Positions 1 to 11,444 of a DNA stretch of 64,000 nt are shown in pieces (the stretch's first letter is position 1; every line of letters starts with the position of its first letter). Made by a program: the position numbers and the translations under genes. Where the stretch lies: positions 90,923,023 to 90,987,022 of the forward strand of contig JAAALK010000289.1 of the NCBI GenBank assembly GCA_019279435.1, read 5' to 3'. Origin of the DNA: Zizania palustris. Taxonomy: Eukaryota > Streptophyta > Magnoliopsida > Poales > Poaceae. The notes under the pieces are model-generated. The model did no database searches, was not told the origin of the DNA, and saw only the letters and a program-made list of their open reading frames with translations.

Positions 1-742
1 ATCGTACATTGTTATACATGGTCCGGTCGATGATCAGTCATGCTGATCTTCCATTATCTTTTTAGGGACTCACTATAGAAACTACAATTATCATGTTAAA
101 TAGAGTTTCATCTAAGTCAGTAGAGAAGACGTTGTATGATATATGGAATAGGAGGCATCCCCGTTTGTCCTTTCTAATGATTTGGGGTTGTGAGGCGTAT
201 GTTAATCGTTCCATGTCCGACAAGTTCACTCCTAAGTCTGACAAATGGATCTTTTGTGGGATATCCTAGGGAAACCAAAGGATACTATTTTTATAATAGA
301 GAAGAGGGCAAAGTGTTTGTCACTCTTAATGGTGTATTTCTTGAGAAAGAGTTGCTCTCAAAATGGGTTAGTGGGAGCATGATGCATCTCGAAGAAGTTC
401 GAGAGCCGTTGGAAGTGTCTAGATCCTACTGAACCACAATAGCATATGAAAGGCGTCGAAGAGTTTGTTGTCGAGACACGAGGCCCACTGAGGTCTAGGA
501 GGGTAAGTCATGAGCCTGAGCAGTTTATATTTCTAACCACCGGGATGCATGACATGTTTTTTTTGGACAACTATGAGCTCAAGATGTATACGAAAGCAGT
601 GATGGGACTAGACTATGAGAAATGTGTTGGAGCCATTAAATCTGAGTTAGAGTCCATGCGAGAAAATCATGTTTGGAACTTGGTCGATCCAGCCAATGTT
701 GTAAAAACTATTAAGTGTAAACGAATCTTTAATAAAAGATAG
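1..742 (+). pseudogene. Copia-0 integrase C-terminal region and linker, decayed
   Basis: Broken fragments of a Ty1/Copia polyprotein. The best pieces are about 190-432, which resembles the SH3-like region after the integrase core (WGCEAYV, DKW, GYYFYN), and 446-742, the linker into reverse transcriptase (KSELESM, VWNLVDP, CKRIF). Frames change between pieces and stops lie around 430 and 740, so this is a pseudogene. The order matches a + strand Copia that continues into the RT piece at 907-1157. The lineage looks Tork-like from memory of similar plant sequences, but this is not certain. The upstream part of the element lies outside the window. Confidence 0.75.
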
Positions 743-906
743 ACATTGATGAAAATGTTCCTATATATAAAGCATGATTGGTGGAAAAAGGTTTTAGACA
801 GATTCAAGGTGTTGATTGTGATGAAACATTTTTGCTGATCGCCATGCTTAAGTCTATCTAGATCATCCTAGCAATTTTCATATTTTATGATTATGACATA
901 TGGAAA

Positions 907-1157
907 ATGGATGTCAAGACGACATTCTTGAATGGAAACCTAAGTGAGGATGTGTACATAACACAGCCTGAAGGTCTTGGCGATCCCAGAAATGCTGGGA
1001 AAATATGGAAGTTGCAAAAGTCCATTTATGGTTTGAAGCAAACTTCTCGGAGTTGCAATCTTCATTTTGATGAGGTAGTCAAAGGGTTTGGCTTCATCAA
1101 GAGCAAAGAAGAGTATTGTGTTTACAAAAAAGCTATTGAGATCTCACTTGTGTTTCT
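907..1157 (+). pseudogene. Copia-0 reverse transcriptase, N-terminal half, interrupted by Gypsy-1
   Basis: RVT_2-type Copia reverse transcriptase. It begins with MDVKTTFLNG (the first catalytic Asp block) and runs through VYITQPEG, SIYGLKQ and EEYCVYKK. An open frame seems to continue past 1157, but homology stops there because position 1158 is the first base of a Gypsy LTR. The missing continuation, beginning just before the VDD active site, resumes at 7804. Between 742 and 907 the Copia sequence is present but frame-broken. Confidence 0.85.
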
Positions 1158-2145
1158 TGATGAGTACGGGGATGAGCAAATGGTTGGACCGATCTTTTGA
1201 TAGGTACGATTGAGGCGACAAGTGGATGTTGACACTTCAAGTCTTTCGACGAGGGACCTAAACCTTGCAATCGCTACACCCTCTCATTTAGTCATTATTA
1301 ACCACGCTTTCATGTAGTCGACCTCACCATGAAGGTTTTGATCCTACAAATCAATCGTAGAACTTTGCAAGAACATGGTAAACACAATATGAAATTGCAC
1401 ATGATAATCTGAAGATTCAAGGTTTGGGGTTTTACAAAACAATATATGACGAAACTACAACGACATAATAAACTAAGCAAAACCCAACCCTAACTCGTGG
1501 CAGCTACCAACTATTTATAATTTTTACAGAATAGAGTTATGGGTCGTGCCCAAGGAATATGGGCCCAGGCCTTAGAAGGACTCCACTCATAATGAGAACC
1601 AATACTTAGCTAAGTCATGTGGTGTCGTATACTAGTCAGCCCGATGATCGGAGGATGCCATCATCCAATGGTTATGTCAATATAGTGTTGTAGTCAGTTG
1701 TTGAGTGGAGTTCGATGAAAGTCATCGGTAGTCGGCCGATGCTTGATGGAGATATGATTGATGGCCAATGCAGATATAGGTTGTAGCCTGCTGCCGCTTG
1801 TGGTCCATGTGATGGTTTGCTATCGGCCGATGGTGTTGATGATCAGTCTGATGGCTTAAGAAGATGGAGTCAATGTTTACTGAATAACCGATGCCATTAG
1901 GGATCCGAGTGGTGGCCGATGCCGATGGAGGTCGCAATCGGCAGTCAGCCCGATCCAGCATGTCTTCTCCCATGTTCCTAAGTATAATACATTCATAACT
2001 GAGACTGAGTCATCCACTCATAGGATAGATGCTCTGAGTAATAAGGAGCGAATTCACCTGATCATTGATTTGTCGGACTCAGGAACAAGTCATCGGTCAT
2101 TGGTACTCAGGTGTGGGTGTATCGGCCATCGCGATGTCCTCATCA
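1158..2145 (-). repeat. Gypsy-1 3' LTR (left copy)
   Basis: Begins TGATGAG and ends CATCA on the + strand, and pairs along its length with 6775-7798. Substitutions and small indels are spread throughout, so the insertion is not recent. The central part is rich in degenerate TCGGCCGATGC-like words. A TATA-like stretch lies near 1509-1519 on the minus strand. Confidence 0.85.
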
Positions 2146-2158
2146 TCCTCCCCTTCTT
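2146..2158 (-). promoter_or_regulatory. Polypurine tract of Gypsy-1
   Basis: On the minus strand the bases next to the 3' LTR read AAGAAGGGGAGGA, a purine run in the position expected for plus-strand priming. Confidence 0.75.
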
Positions 2159-2169
2159 GAATTAGAGTC

Positions 2170-3235
2170 GTCCTCGACTCATTGTCAAGTTCGTCTCCCA
2201 AGTAGCGCTTTAAATCGGGGACATTAAAAATGTTTTGACGCTATAATTTATAGGAAATTCAATCTTGTATGCATTATCATTGATCTTTGCAAGTACTTTA
2301 AAAGGTCCTACAGCTTGAGGCGTAATCTTAGATTTTCGCAATTCAGGAAATCTATCTTTTCGTAAATGTAACCATACCAAATCGCATGGTTCAAAAATAA
2401 CCTATTTTATTCCTTGTCTACCAATCAGTTGATATTTAGCATTCATGCACTCTATGTGTTCCTTAGTTCTTTGATGCATTTGGAGGACAAATTTAGCACG
2501 TGTTTTAGCATCAAAATTTAACTTCTCAGCAGATGGTAGAGGTAATAAATCAATCGGAGCATTAGGATTAAACCCATATTCCACCAGGAATTTACTTAGT
2601 CGTGTGGTGGAGTGGAGTGATCGGTAGTCGGAGAACTCGACGTGAGGCAGACACTCTTCCCACATATTCAAATTTGTCTTCCACACAGCTCGCAGCATCA
2701 TAGATAGTGTTCTGTTGACATCTTCGGTTTGACCATCTGTTTGAGGATTTCATGCAGTGGAAAATAGCAGCTTGGTTCCCAATTTGTGCCACAATATCCT
2801 CTAGAAATGGCTGAGGAACTTTGTGTCACGATCAAACACAATTGTGCGTGGCACACCGTGAAGGCGACCAGCCTCCATGAAAAACAAATCAGCAACTATT
2901 GTAGCATCGTCGCTCTTGTGACAAGGATTGAAATGTGCGATCTTAGAGAATCTATCGACAACCACAAAGACACTATCCCTCGCCTTCTTAGTTCTAGGTA
3001 ATCCAAAAACAAAATCCATAGAAATGTCTTCCCAAGGGATACTAGGTATAGGTAAGGGCATGTATAAACCATGGGGATTAAGGCAGAACTTAGCTTTGTT
3101 ACACGTGGTGCATCGAGCAATGTAGTGCTCCACATCGTTCCTTAACTTAGGCCAATAGAAATGAGTGGTCAGCACAACCTTTGTTTTCTTGACACCAAAA
3201 TGTCCCATTAATCCTCCACCGTGTGCTTCCTCCAA
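2170..3235 (-). pseudogene. Gypsy-1 integrase
   Basis: The integrase part of the polyprotein, read on the minus strand from 3235 down to about 2170. The zinc-binding segment (HGGGLMGHFG ... CTTCNKAK) and the core Asp blocks (SMDFVFGLP, VFDRDTKF) lie in 3235-2801. The catalytic Glu block (NPQTDGQTE) and the C-terminal domain (DLVWLHLRKDRFP, VGPFKVL) follow in other frames down to the polypurine tract. Stops near 2800 and 2402 break the frame. The C-terminus ends almost at the 3' LTR, which leaves little 3' UTR. Confidence 0.85.
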
Positions 3236-3239
3236 AAGT

Positions 3240-3520
3240 AAAAGACAGAAAAAACTGGCAGGAACACAAAGCTTGTTATCATGATATTGTAACCCATCGG
3301 TCAGGATGTAGTTGTGCCATGTTCTTCGTTCTTTGCATTGACCAAAAGTTTCATTGAAATCAGGGTCAGTGGCATATAATTACTTAATTGTCTCTAATCC
3401 AAAAATTCTATGATCAAGCTGAGACAATAGATTGTATCGTTGGGTTAAAGCATCAACAATTGCATTATCCTTACACTTCTTGTGCTTAATGATGTATAGG
3501 AAGGATTCGATAAATTCTAC
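3240..3520 (-). pseudogene. Gypsy-1 RNase H to integrase linker
   Basis: The translated minus strand continues the polyprotein between RNase H and integrase (words such as VEFIESF and WHNYILTDG are recognisable), with stops. No separate gene lies here. Confidence 0.55.
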
Positions 3521-4944
3521 CTATTTGGCATGTCGTTTCTTCAAGTTAGCTTGACTCCTAATGTGCTTTAATGGCTCATGATCGGAATGAATGATAAATT
3601 CTTTCAACCATAAGTAGTATTGCCATGTTTTTAATGACTGAACTAAAGCATATAGTTCCTTATCATAAGTGGAGTAGTTCAAGCTAGGTCCCGACGGTTT
3701 TCCACTAAAGTAGGCAGTCAGCATACCTTCATGCACTAAAACACTGCTGGTGTAGATTTCACTATCATCACACTCGTGTTCGAAGACCTTACCAAAATCG
3801 GGCAGTTGGTGTAGTGTTGTGTTGGTCAGCATCTGCTTTAGTCAATTGAAGGCGTCTTCATGTGCCTTCCCCCATTGGTATGGGGTGCCTTTCTTCGTGA
3901 GTTCATTCATCAGGGCGGCGATGGTGCTGAAGTCGCACACAAATCCTCTGTAGAAACCTACTAACCCGAGGAAACTCTTTACTTGGGTGAACGTTTTAGG
4001 AGTCGACCAACTCTGGATCGCCTCTATCTTGGCCTCATTGACTTCAATACCCCATGGGGTCACAACATAACCAAGAAAGGAGACTCGATCGGTGCAAATT
4101 GTTCACTTCTCGATGTTACCAAACAAACGTGCGTTACATAGAGCAATGAAAACATCACATAAATGTTCTTGATGTTCTCCAATAGACTTGATATAAATGT
4201 GAATGTCATCAAAGTATACTACCACAAATCGACCAATGCAATATAGTTGCGTAAAACTTCATTTAGGATCCAAATGAATGTGCTAGGCGCATTAGTTAAC
4301 ACAAAAGGCATCACCAACCATTCATACAACTCGATCTTGGTTTTAACCATAGTTTTCCATTCATCGCCCAATTTCATTCTTATTTGGTGGTAGCCACTAC
4401 GCAAGTCGACCTTCAAGAACATCATAGAGCCACTCAGTTCATCAAGCATATCATATAACCTAGGAATAGGATGACGATATCTAATCGTTATGTTGTTAAT
4501 GGCTCTACAGTCAACACACATGCGCCATGTTCCATCTTTCTTAGGAACCAAAATAACTAGAACAGCATAAGGACTAAGACTCTTGCGTACATACCATTTG
4601 TCGAGCAAGTTTTGTACTTGTCGCTGAATTTCCTTAGTATCTTCAGGGTTCGTCCAGTATGGCACGCGGTTTGGCAGTGATGCTCCTGGAATTAAGTCGA
4701 TCTGATGCTCGATTCCTCTCATCGGGGGCAATCTTGGGGGTACCTCTGCTGGAAATACATCAGAAAACTCATGCAAGAGGTTAGTAATATCAGGAGGCAA
4801 GGAGGTCATTAAGTTTTCGAGTGTAAAGAAGACCTCTTTGCAAATCAAGGCATAACAGAGAGAGTCGCGATTTATCAGTTTTGAAATCTCAGAGCGAGTA
4901 TCTAGCATGGAGACACCCTTCAGCTTAGCTCTATTATTTTTCAT
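3521..4944 (-). pseudogene. Gypsy-1 reverse transcriptase and RNase H
   Basis: Read on the minus strand. RT spans about 4820-3842: VFPAEVPPRLPP, GYHQIRMKLGDEWKT and PFVLTNAPSTF in 4944-4219, then the YFDD active site near 4180-4195 in another frame, then FLGLVGFYRGF in 4063-3842. RNase H follows in 3832-3521 (YSTYDKELYALV, HSDHEPLKHI). At least two frame breaks and a stop at 3840 make it non-functional. Some consensus positions look altered, for example G to V in PFVLTN. Confidence 0.88.
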
Positions 4945-5097
4945 GGGGGTTGCATTCTTTTGTATTTTGGATGAAAAACATCCTTAGCTACTTGCTAATT
5001 ATTAGTTCGTGCTTCACTCAATTTTCTTACACGTTTCATTCGTGCCATGTCATATTTTATGATTTCAGCAGGAGTCATCGGTAGGAGTTCTATTTTT

Positions 5098-5420
5098 CTA
5101 CCATTGTGGGTAAAAATGTATGTGTTGTCCTCCCTCGATGTAAAGAATCCTTATCATACTGCCAGGGTCTACCAAAAGTAAGGAACATGCTTGCTTATGC
5201 ACTACATCGAAGATAGCACTACGATGATAAGTTCCTACTAAGAAATGTATTCGAGTAGTTTTACATACCTTCAACTTACCACATGAATTGAACCATTGAA
5301 TTGAATATGGATGCGGGTGTGGTTGATTCGGTATGTTGAGCTTCTCAACCAAGTCGCAGCTAGCAAGATTGCTACAACTTCTGCTATCGATGATGACTCG
5401 GCATGCTCTTTCTTGGACGA
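5098..5420 (-). pseudogene. Gypsy-1 aspartic protease region
   Basis: On the minus strand the sequence carries the retropepsin-like block with the usual D-S-G reading D-S-R near 5390, followed by CSNLAS, LVEKLNIP, HPYSIQWFN and ACSLLLV. The Gly to Arg change at the active site and a frame break near 5350 suggest it is inactive. It lies directly upstream of RT in element order, as expected. Confidence 0.7.
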
Positions 5421-5429
5421 CGAGTCGAG

Positions 5430-6760
5430 TCTAGAATAGGTTGTGTCAATGATGTTGTTCCATCGTCTCTACCTGTGCACTCAGCACTTGTTGGAGAACG
5501 ATGCTTAGGTATCGGCTAGTGTCAATAGTGCCGATGTACTCCATCGTTAGTAGGAAATAGGAGATAAAACGACACTATTACCTGTATCGGCTACTCTCGA
5601 TACCACTTGATGATAATACTTGAGGAGACTGTGGTCGGTGGATCACTCTCTTGCTCACTCACTTTCCACGTATTAGTGAGTCCTTACAAAGTCCTTACCG
5701 ATTGAAGCAGACGGTTCGACCAGAAAGGTGGGGATGTTTGATAACTTGAGAGGCGGGATTGCAAGGATCCAATCTATTCTGAAGGGAAGTATGTAGATCT
5801 TGGAAGGAAAATTTAGTAGCAAAGGTTATCACAAATTAATAATAGAATTAACAATGTTGAATAACAGTCCAAGATGTATCAGAGTTGCTGGCCGCGACTG
5901 GTCCTTACGGTCTAGTCTAAGCAAGTGAGAGTGAAAAAGGAATAAGGATTGTGGGACGTGCACTCAGCGCGCGCAAAAGGTCAAGGTGGTCAGACGTACC
6001 GCATGGATTAGGACACTTTTGCTCCTGCTACTTGCTCTTCCTTTCGGTTCTTCTGGGTACAGAGCAGAACACTCTGCCACCCGCCCTTCATTTTCCTTTC
6101 TTCTGAGTATGGAGCAGGACATTTTTGGTACATGCCCTTCCTTTTTGCCTTCTTCTCTTTTCTTTCTTTTCTAGGGACCACTTTTTCCTATGGATCAATC
6201 GATGGACGAGCCTCTCTTGTATGCCTCTAGAAAGAGTTCTATTGCTTGATCTTGAATCCGTATGCAGAGGTAGTGTCAAATCATTTTGAAAGATGTGCAG
6301 AACAGAGAGTTTGAACTTTTTCTTGCTTGCTTGGTTCTTGAAGAACTCCTCAAAAAGGTTTGCAAAAGAACACAAGGAGGCTAGCATTGCTGGTGGATGA
6401 TACAAAGAGGTTTGCAACCTACCTACTGGCTTGTGATGTGGAACAAGGAACACAAAGCGGTGGTGACATGACACTGGGGCGAAACCAATCTCACAAGGAA
6501 AATGGGTCTCTCCACAAGACAAGACAAGACTCAAACTAGACTCAAGAACACAACTCTAAACCAGTAACAAGACTTGAATAAAGGACTCAAACTCAACAAA
6601 GAAAAACTGAAATCAATCTGGCTAAAAGGCTCAAGAGGGTTTGGATAACAGCAGAACAAACTAACACAGAACAACGAAGTATTTTTTGTGTGGATTTTTT
6701 TTCTGGACTCTGGCAAAACAAGGAACACAAGGATAGATTGATACCTAATGGGTAACCTTC
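5430..6760 (-). other. Gypsy-1 region where gag and 5' UTR should be; no gag recognised
   Basis: About 1.3 kb between the protease and the primer site. No Gypsy capsid or zinc-knuckle sequence could be recognised in any frame. The part at 6090-6180 is strongly pyrimidine-rich on + (purine-rich on -). The longest open frames here show no family resemblance. Either gag was lost or replaced, or it has decayed past recognition. Confidence 0.5.
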
Positions 6761-6772
6761 GCTCTGATACCA
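6761..6772 (-). promoter_or_regulatory. Primer binding site of Gypsy-1 (tRNA-iMet type)
   Basis: The minus strand reads TGGTATCAGAGC, the sequence complementary to the 3' end of plant initiator tRNA-Met, two bases from the end of the LTR at 6775. Confidence 0.9.
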
Positions 6773-6774
6773 CT

Positions 6775-7798
6775 TGATGAGAATGAGGACGTGCAAATGG
6801 TTTGCACGATCTTCCAATAGGTACGATTGAGGCGACGAGTGGACATTGACTCTTTAAGGCTTACGATCAGGGACGGAAACCTTGCAATCGCTACACCCTC
6901 TCATCTAGTCATTATCAACCACGCTTTCACATAGTCGATCGCACCACGAAGGTTTTGATCCTGCAAATCAATCATGCAACTGTGCAAGTACAAGGTAAAC
7001 ACAATATGAAATTGCATATGATAATCTGAAGATTCAAGGTTTTGGGTTTTACAAACCGATATACATCGAAACTGCAACGACAGAATAATCTAAGCAAAAC
7101 CTAACCCTAACTCGTGGCGGCTACCAACTATTTATATGGTTTATAGAATAGAGTTATGGGTCGTGCCCTAGGAATATGGGCTCGTGCCCTAGAAGGACTC
7201 CATTTATAACGAGAACACTGACTTAGCTATGTCTGGAGGCATCATATACTAGTTGTCCCGATGATCATATGAGGCCATCATCCAATGGTGACGACAATAG
7301 CCAAAGGTTGATTCTAATAGAGGTCAGAGTGCTGGCTAATGCTGATAGAGTGTTGTAGTCACCTACAGAGTGGAGCTCGATCGAAGTCGTGGGTAGTTGG
7401 CCGATGCTTGTTGTTGGCCGATGCCGATAGAGGTCGGATCCTACTACCGCTTGTGGTCCGTTTGATGGTTGGTTGTCGGCCAATGGTGTTGATTATCACT
7501 ATGATGGCTTAAGCTAATGGAGTCGGTGTTTGCTGAATAGACAATGTCATTGGGAATCCGAGTGGGGGCCAATGCCAATGGAGTTCGCAATCGTTAGTTG
7601 GCCCGATCTAGCATGTCTTCTACCATGTTCTTTAGTATAATACATTCCTAACCCGGACTGAGTAATCCACTGATAGGTTTGTTGGTCTGAGTAACAAGGA
7701 GCGAATTCACTTGATCATTGAGTTGCCGGACTTGGGCACGAGTCATCGGTGTTTGGTACTGAGGTGTGAGTGTATCGGCCTTGGGGATGTCCACATCA
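6775..7798 (-). repeat. Gypsy-1 5' LTR (right copy)
   Basis: Begins TGATGAG next to the primer site and ends CATCA at 7798. Contains a minus-strand TATA-like box (TATAAATA around 7129-7139). Pairs with 1158-2145. Words around the CGGCCGATGC motif recur in the half distal to the primer site. Confidence 0.87.
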
Positions 7799-7957
7799 TT
7801 TGTGGTCTTAGATGTGGATGATATATTGTTGATCAGAAATGACATTTTTTATTGGATGCTGACAAGACTTCATTGAGAAATAGTGTCTCTATGAAAGAAC
7901 ATGGAGAGGCAGTATACATTTTGGGCATTAAGATCTATAGAGATAAATCAAGGTAGC
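7799..7957 (+). pseudogene. Copia-0 reverse transcriptase, C-terminal half (VDD block)
   Basis: Resumes the Copia-0 RT interrupted at 1157. The RT active site is recognisable as VDDILLI, with the preceding Tyr changed to Asp. It is followed, after one frameshift, by SMKEHGEAVYILGIKIY and RDKSR. The match ends around 7953-7957, where the TatD LTR begins. With the 5-bp duplication removed, the reading frame lines up across the Gypsy-1 insertion, confirming the two pieces were contiguous. Confidence 0.88.
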
Positions 7958-8196
7958 CGTTAGGGGTAAATAATCCCATCAGTACTGCCATTAGGAGGAC
8001 AGCTCCGAAGGACAGTTTCGGAGCATACAAGGTGTGAAGCCTTCTTTCGCCACTATGGTATTCTGAAGGAGGAAGCCCAAAGCCCTTGTCATTAGCCCTG
8101 GCAATGGCGCACAAGAAGGAATATGGAGCCTTCAAGCATACCGATGGCCCTTGTCACCTCGTTGCATCTTAGAGGCCCCGTCTCCAAAGGGGCTCT
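7958..8196 (+). repeat. TatD 5' LTR, left half
   Basis: Starts CGTTAGGGGTAAATAATCCC, a mutated form of the TGTTGGGG(G/T)AAAATATTCC start of the Tat LTRs elsewhere in the window. It breaks at 8196, where a SIRE-type LTR begins. Its continuation is at 32955-33255; the two halves together are about 540 bp, in line with the 490-590 bp Tat LTRs here. Confidence 0.6.
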
Positions 8197-10188
8197 TGTT
8201 GGATAGAAACAGGCAACCAGAGGAGGGGTCAATGGGAGCTTTTAAAATATTTCTTCTGTTGAAGAGGATTCGAACACTCCCTTCAAAATGTCTGGTTCGG
8301 AGGTATCGAACACACTCCGAACACAGGCTTCATACAAGGTAAAAGTTTGAAGTCCGAAAGGCTTTGCTCGCACTCAGAAACCCCAAAACGCACTAAACTC
8401 ATCAAAGGTTGTGTTGGCTCTGCACACCGAAGTGCCTTTGAGAAGGCTTCGCACAATTGTACTTCGCACAAGTAATTTTCCCTCGGAGAGTTCCTATTAG
8501 ATGCTCCACACCAATAATAGGTACTAGGCTTCGCACTTTGGAGTGCTCTAAACAGGACTTAGCAAAACATACTAGTCAGGTAGACTTCGGCTATGCTAGA
8601 GAAAACTGACTTCGCTCGCACACAAAAAATGGTACTTCGCTAGTAATCCATGAGGACTGGCCTCCCATTTACACAGAGAAAACGTATTTAGAAGCTACAC
8701 TAAAGTCGCACGCAAAAATGACAGAGTTCACTTCATCAGCAAGAACTGAGAGCAAACAATCGAGTTTGCACAGAATGAAATGGACTGCGGAAAACATAAT
8801 CCAAACAATGCGAAAAACACAAATACAAGTTCGTGCAATCAATGAAAACATAAAATAAACTTAATTGCAAGAAAAGGGAACATAAAACTCACAGATTCAA
8901 AGTACTACTAATGGCGGCTAGAGAAAGGCTACAGTGAGTATAGAAGATTCTAAAAGTGGAGTGCACAATGTTACCATAGACCTCAGCGTGCCACTCTATT
9001 TATAGGCACAACTCAGACGTGCGAATAGACTACTATACCCCTAGGGTTTACAACTTTACTACCTCTGGCATTCACGAGGGTATAGATGGCAGTCTACATT
9101 ATTGGTAGCTCCTTTGTGTCAGCTTTCAGAACGGAATCTTCGGACCCTCCCTTCGCACGCGAAGTGCTGCGGTGGCTTCGGTAGTAGGCTTTTAACCCAT
9201 AGGTCTTCGCTACACCGAAGTCTGTCTTTGATACAAGTGACGGTTTTGAGCTGAAGCTGTCAAAGCCCTTGAGTCTTTGCACCATCACCTTCGGAGTGGA
9301 TCACCACGACTTCGCAGCTACCCTTCGCTCGATCGCCCCCTGTACGTGTACCAAAGCCATGCATGGCCGAAGTACGTCAAGACAACTTGACTCCGAAGCC
9401 CCACCTTCGAAGTACCTCTTGCTGGAGGGTTGTGTACACCACCTTTCGAAGTCCCTCCTTCATCCAAGGCCTCCTCATGAAGCACTTCCATAAGCACTCC
9501 TTCGTTGTGTCTCTCAACCTTGAGCACACTCAATGAAGTGCCTTACCCAGACCATGCCTGCGATGCACCTTGACTTATGAGACCTTCGTCAGGTGACCTT
9601 CCAAATGCCTTGCCTCATTCGTGATGACTTCGTCCGCCAGCATTCGAAGTTAGTCCTTCAGAGTACCCCTTTGAAGTGTCTCACCTCCAAGGACTTTGCC
9701 TCAGGGTATCTTCAGCCAGAGTACCCCTCCACACTTCCTGCCTTCGACTGGTGCACCTCGACCCAAGGACTGACCTTGACTTCACACAGCCTCCATGACC
9801 AAAATCACCGCTTATCTGGAACCAAGTTCCCTGTTCGACCCAGTTCACCTACTGTGTTGATCGTCCTGTCGCCTCCGAAGTCACCTGCAAACCAACCACA
9901 AAAAGACAAGTGTAAATGATACCCCAGAGACCGCTTCGGGTATGAAACCCTTCGGTACACACTCCGATGTACCGCCCAAAGTACCGACCCTTTCGGTACA
10001 ACCTTCGAACTATATACTGTCGGACCCCTACGATAGATATACACTGCTATGAACTTGTGCAGCCAGCAAACACCGAACCCTTTGGTTAACACACCTCTGA
10101 ACCCATTAGGAGGAACCCCTTTGCCCAGGAAATATGTCAATCACTCATGACAGAATGAAACCAAGGCTCATCTCAACTTGGTTTCTCA
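8197..10188 (-). repeat. SireA 3' LTR
   Basis: Begins TGTTGGATAGAAAC. The start resembles the reverse complement of the solo LTR end at 38553 (CCAGAGG followed by a G-run and AATGGG). It ends GGTTTCTCA at 10188, next to the purine tract. Many CTTCG/CGAAG words. Minus-strand TATA box at 8997-9004. Open frames within it (for example 9593-9919 and 9805-10140) have no recognisable product. Confidence 0.7.
8997..9004 (-). promoter_or_regulatory. TATA box of SireA LTR
   Basis: The minus strand reads TATAAATA, about 1.18 kb from the U3 end of the LTR, consistent with an LTR promoter. Confidence 0.55.
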
Positions 10189-10947
10189 ATCTCCCCCTTG
10201 ATTAGTGCATTGACAACCAAATTCAATCTCAAGAAAAATTTGAAAGTTTTCAGCGCACAAGTGACCATAAAAACTTGGAAAAGAGCCAAATCAATTCACT
10301 TGAAAAATGAATTTATCCCCTTTTCACATATGAAAGCCCCTTCGGCACACAGTATGAATAAAATTCTACCCTTAAACATGCAAGTAGCTAAGTTAAGTTT
10401 CTCCCCCTTTGATGTTCTTCTCACCTTGTGGATAGAAGACTTCAATTTCTCCCCCTTTAGCAATGCAAGAATCAAGGAGCCATAATAGATGCGAAGATTC
10501 AGAATTATGTGTGGTGCGATGGCATATAGTGCAAAAATATGTGAAAAATAATGTCAAGGACTATGTGCTCAGCTTAAGTTAACAAAATCTAATTTTAATG
10601 ATTAAGCATGTTGTTTTAAGATTTTTAGAAATAAAAGCATCACCACTTAGGCTAGCAATCTAGTCAAGAAAAGGCATGAACTGCAAAATCTAGTAAATTC
10701 CTACCTAAGAAAGCATATCCAATTTCTGAGAGCAGTTGGCAAACTTGATATATATGCAATTAATTCAGATTTGCAATTCTTTTCATATTGCCATGGGTTA
10801 TTTGCTTGTCAACCTTACTTTCCAATCATGCGGACCCTAGGTCAAGAAAAGACCATCATAAGCTTAAGGCAATGATTTTGGCAAACAATAGAATATCCTA
10901 GTTCATACCAAAGTGCCATGGTAAGTCGTCTAGAATAAAATAGTGTG
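10189..10947 (-). other. SireA polypurine tract and 3' UTR
   Basis: The minus strand reads CAAGGGGGAGAT at 10189-10200, a polypurine tract next to the LTR. It is followed by a non-coding 3' UTR with several CTCCCCCTTTG-type runs on +. The sequence resembles the 3' UTR of SireC (27532-28633) and SireB (40501-41629). No gene is seen. The region is interrupted at 10947 by Tat1. Confidence 0.7.
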
Positions 10948-11442
10948 TGTTGGGGGAAAATATCTCATCTTCGGGGTTATTGCCGAAGCAGCATAAAGAC
11001 AGCTAATCAATTCGAAGGTTGTTCGAAGACCATCTTCGAAGATGCCCAGAACCTCGTTCGAAGTCCGAAGACTGGCATTGGTTCGAAGTATATCTTCGAA
11101 CCAAAGCCTTCTAGGATCTTTTCTGCCAGCTAAGATGGAAGACTTATCTTCTATCCTATTAGATTAGTCTTTTACCATTTTAGCCCTATTAAGGAAACTG
11201 AATAGTTTCCTTAATGTCGGTTGTAATAGAGGGGTAAATAGGTCTTTTCCTTAATGTTTGGGCCTATAAATACCCCCCATTTCACCCTGTAATACCGACC
11301 GATCATAAGTGATTCAATACACACTTTCGAACTATTCTAAGCTATTATCCTTTCGGAGGCTTAGAACAGTTTGCTTCGCAAACACTTCGTTTGTTAGTTT
11401 CTTTTCTACAGAAACCTGTTAGCGTAATCTTTTACGCCAACA
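10948..11442 (+). repeat. Tat1 5' LTR
   Basis: TGTTGGGGG...CCAACA, 495 bp. U3 carries six TTCGAA palindromes (starts 11011, 11022, 11035, 11057, 11082, 11095) upstream of a TATA box at 11265-11272. Confidence 0.95.
11265..11272 (+). promoter_or_regulatory. TATA box of Tat1 5' LTR
   Basis: TATAAATA followed by a C-run, about 180 bp before the LTR end. The same box is at 18128-18135 in the 3' LTR. Confidence 0.75.
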
Positions 11443-11444
11443 GT

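Larger units (their letters stand above)
1158..7798 (-). mobile_element. Gypsy-1, full-length but decayed Ty3/Gypsy element
   Basis: A complete element bounded by two related LTRs (1158-2145 and 6775-7798), with a primer site next to the right LTR and a purine tract next to the left LTR. Both place the element on the minus strand. Flanking 5-mers TTTCT (1153-1157) and TTTGT (7799-7803) are a target site duplication with one mismatch. On the minus strand the order is protease, RT, RNase H, integrase, as in Gypsy elements. All domains carry stops or frameshifts. The RT and integrase style (LPPMRGIEHQIDLIPG, NNITIRYRHPIPRL) suggests a chromovirus-type lineage; this is inference. No gag is recognisable. 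Confidence 0.9.

Noticed and set aside
6088..6534. 148-codon minus-strand frame in Gypsy-1, possible gag
   Set aside because: Composition follows a purine-rich tract and no capsid or zinc-knuckle motif is visible.
9593..10140. Open frames of 108 and 111 codons in the SireA LTR
   Set aside because: They lie in LTR U3 sequence repeated at 32310-32954, where the frames are not conserved.
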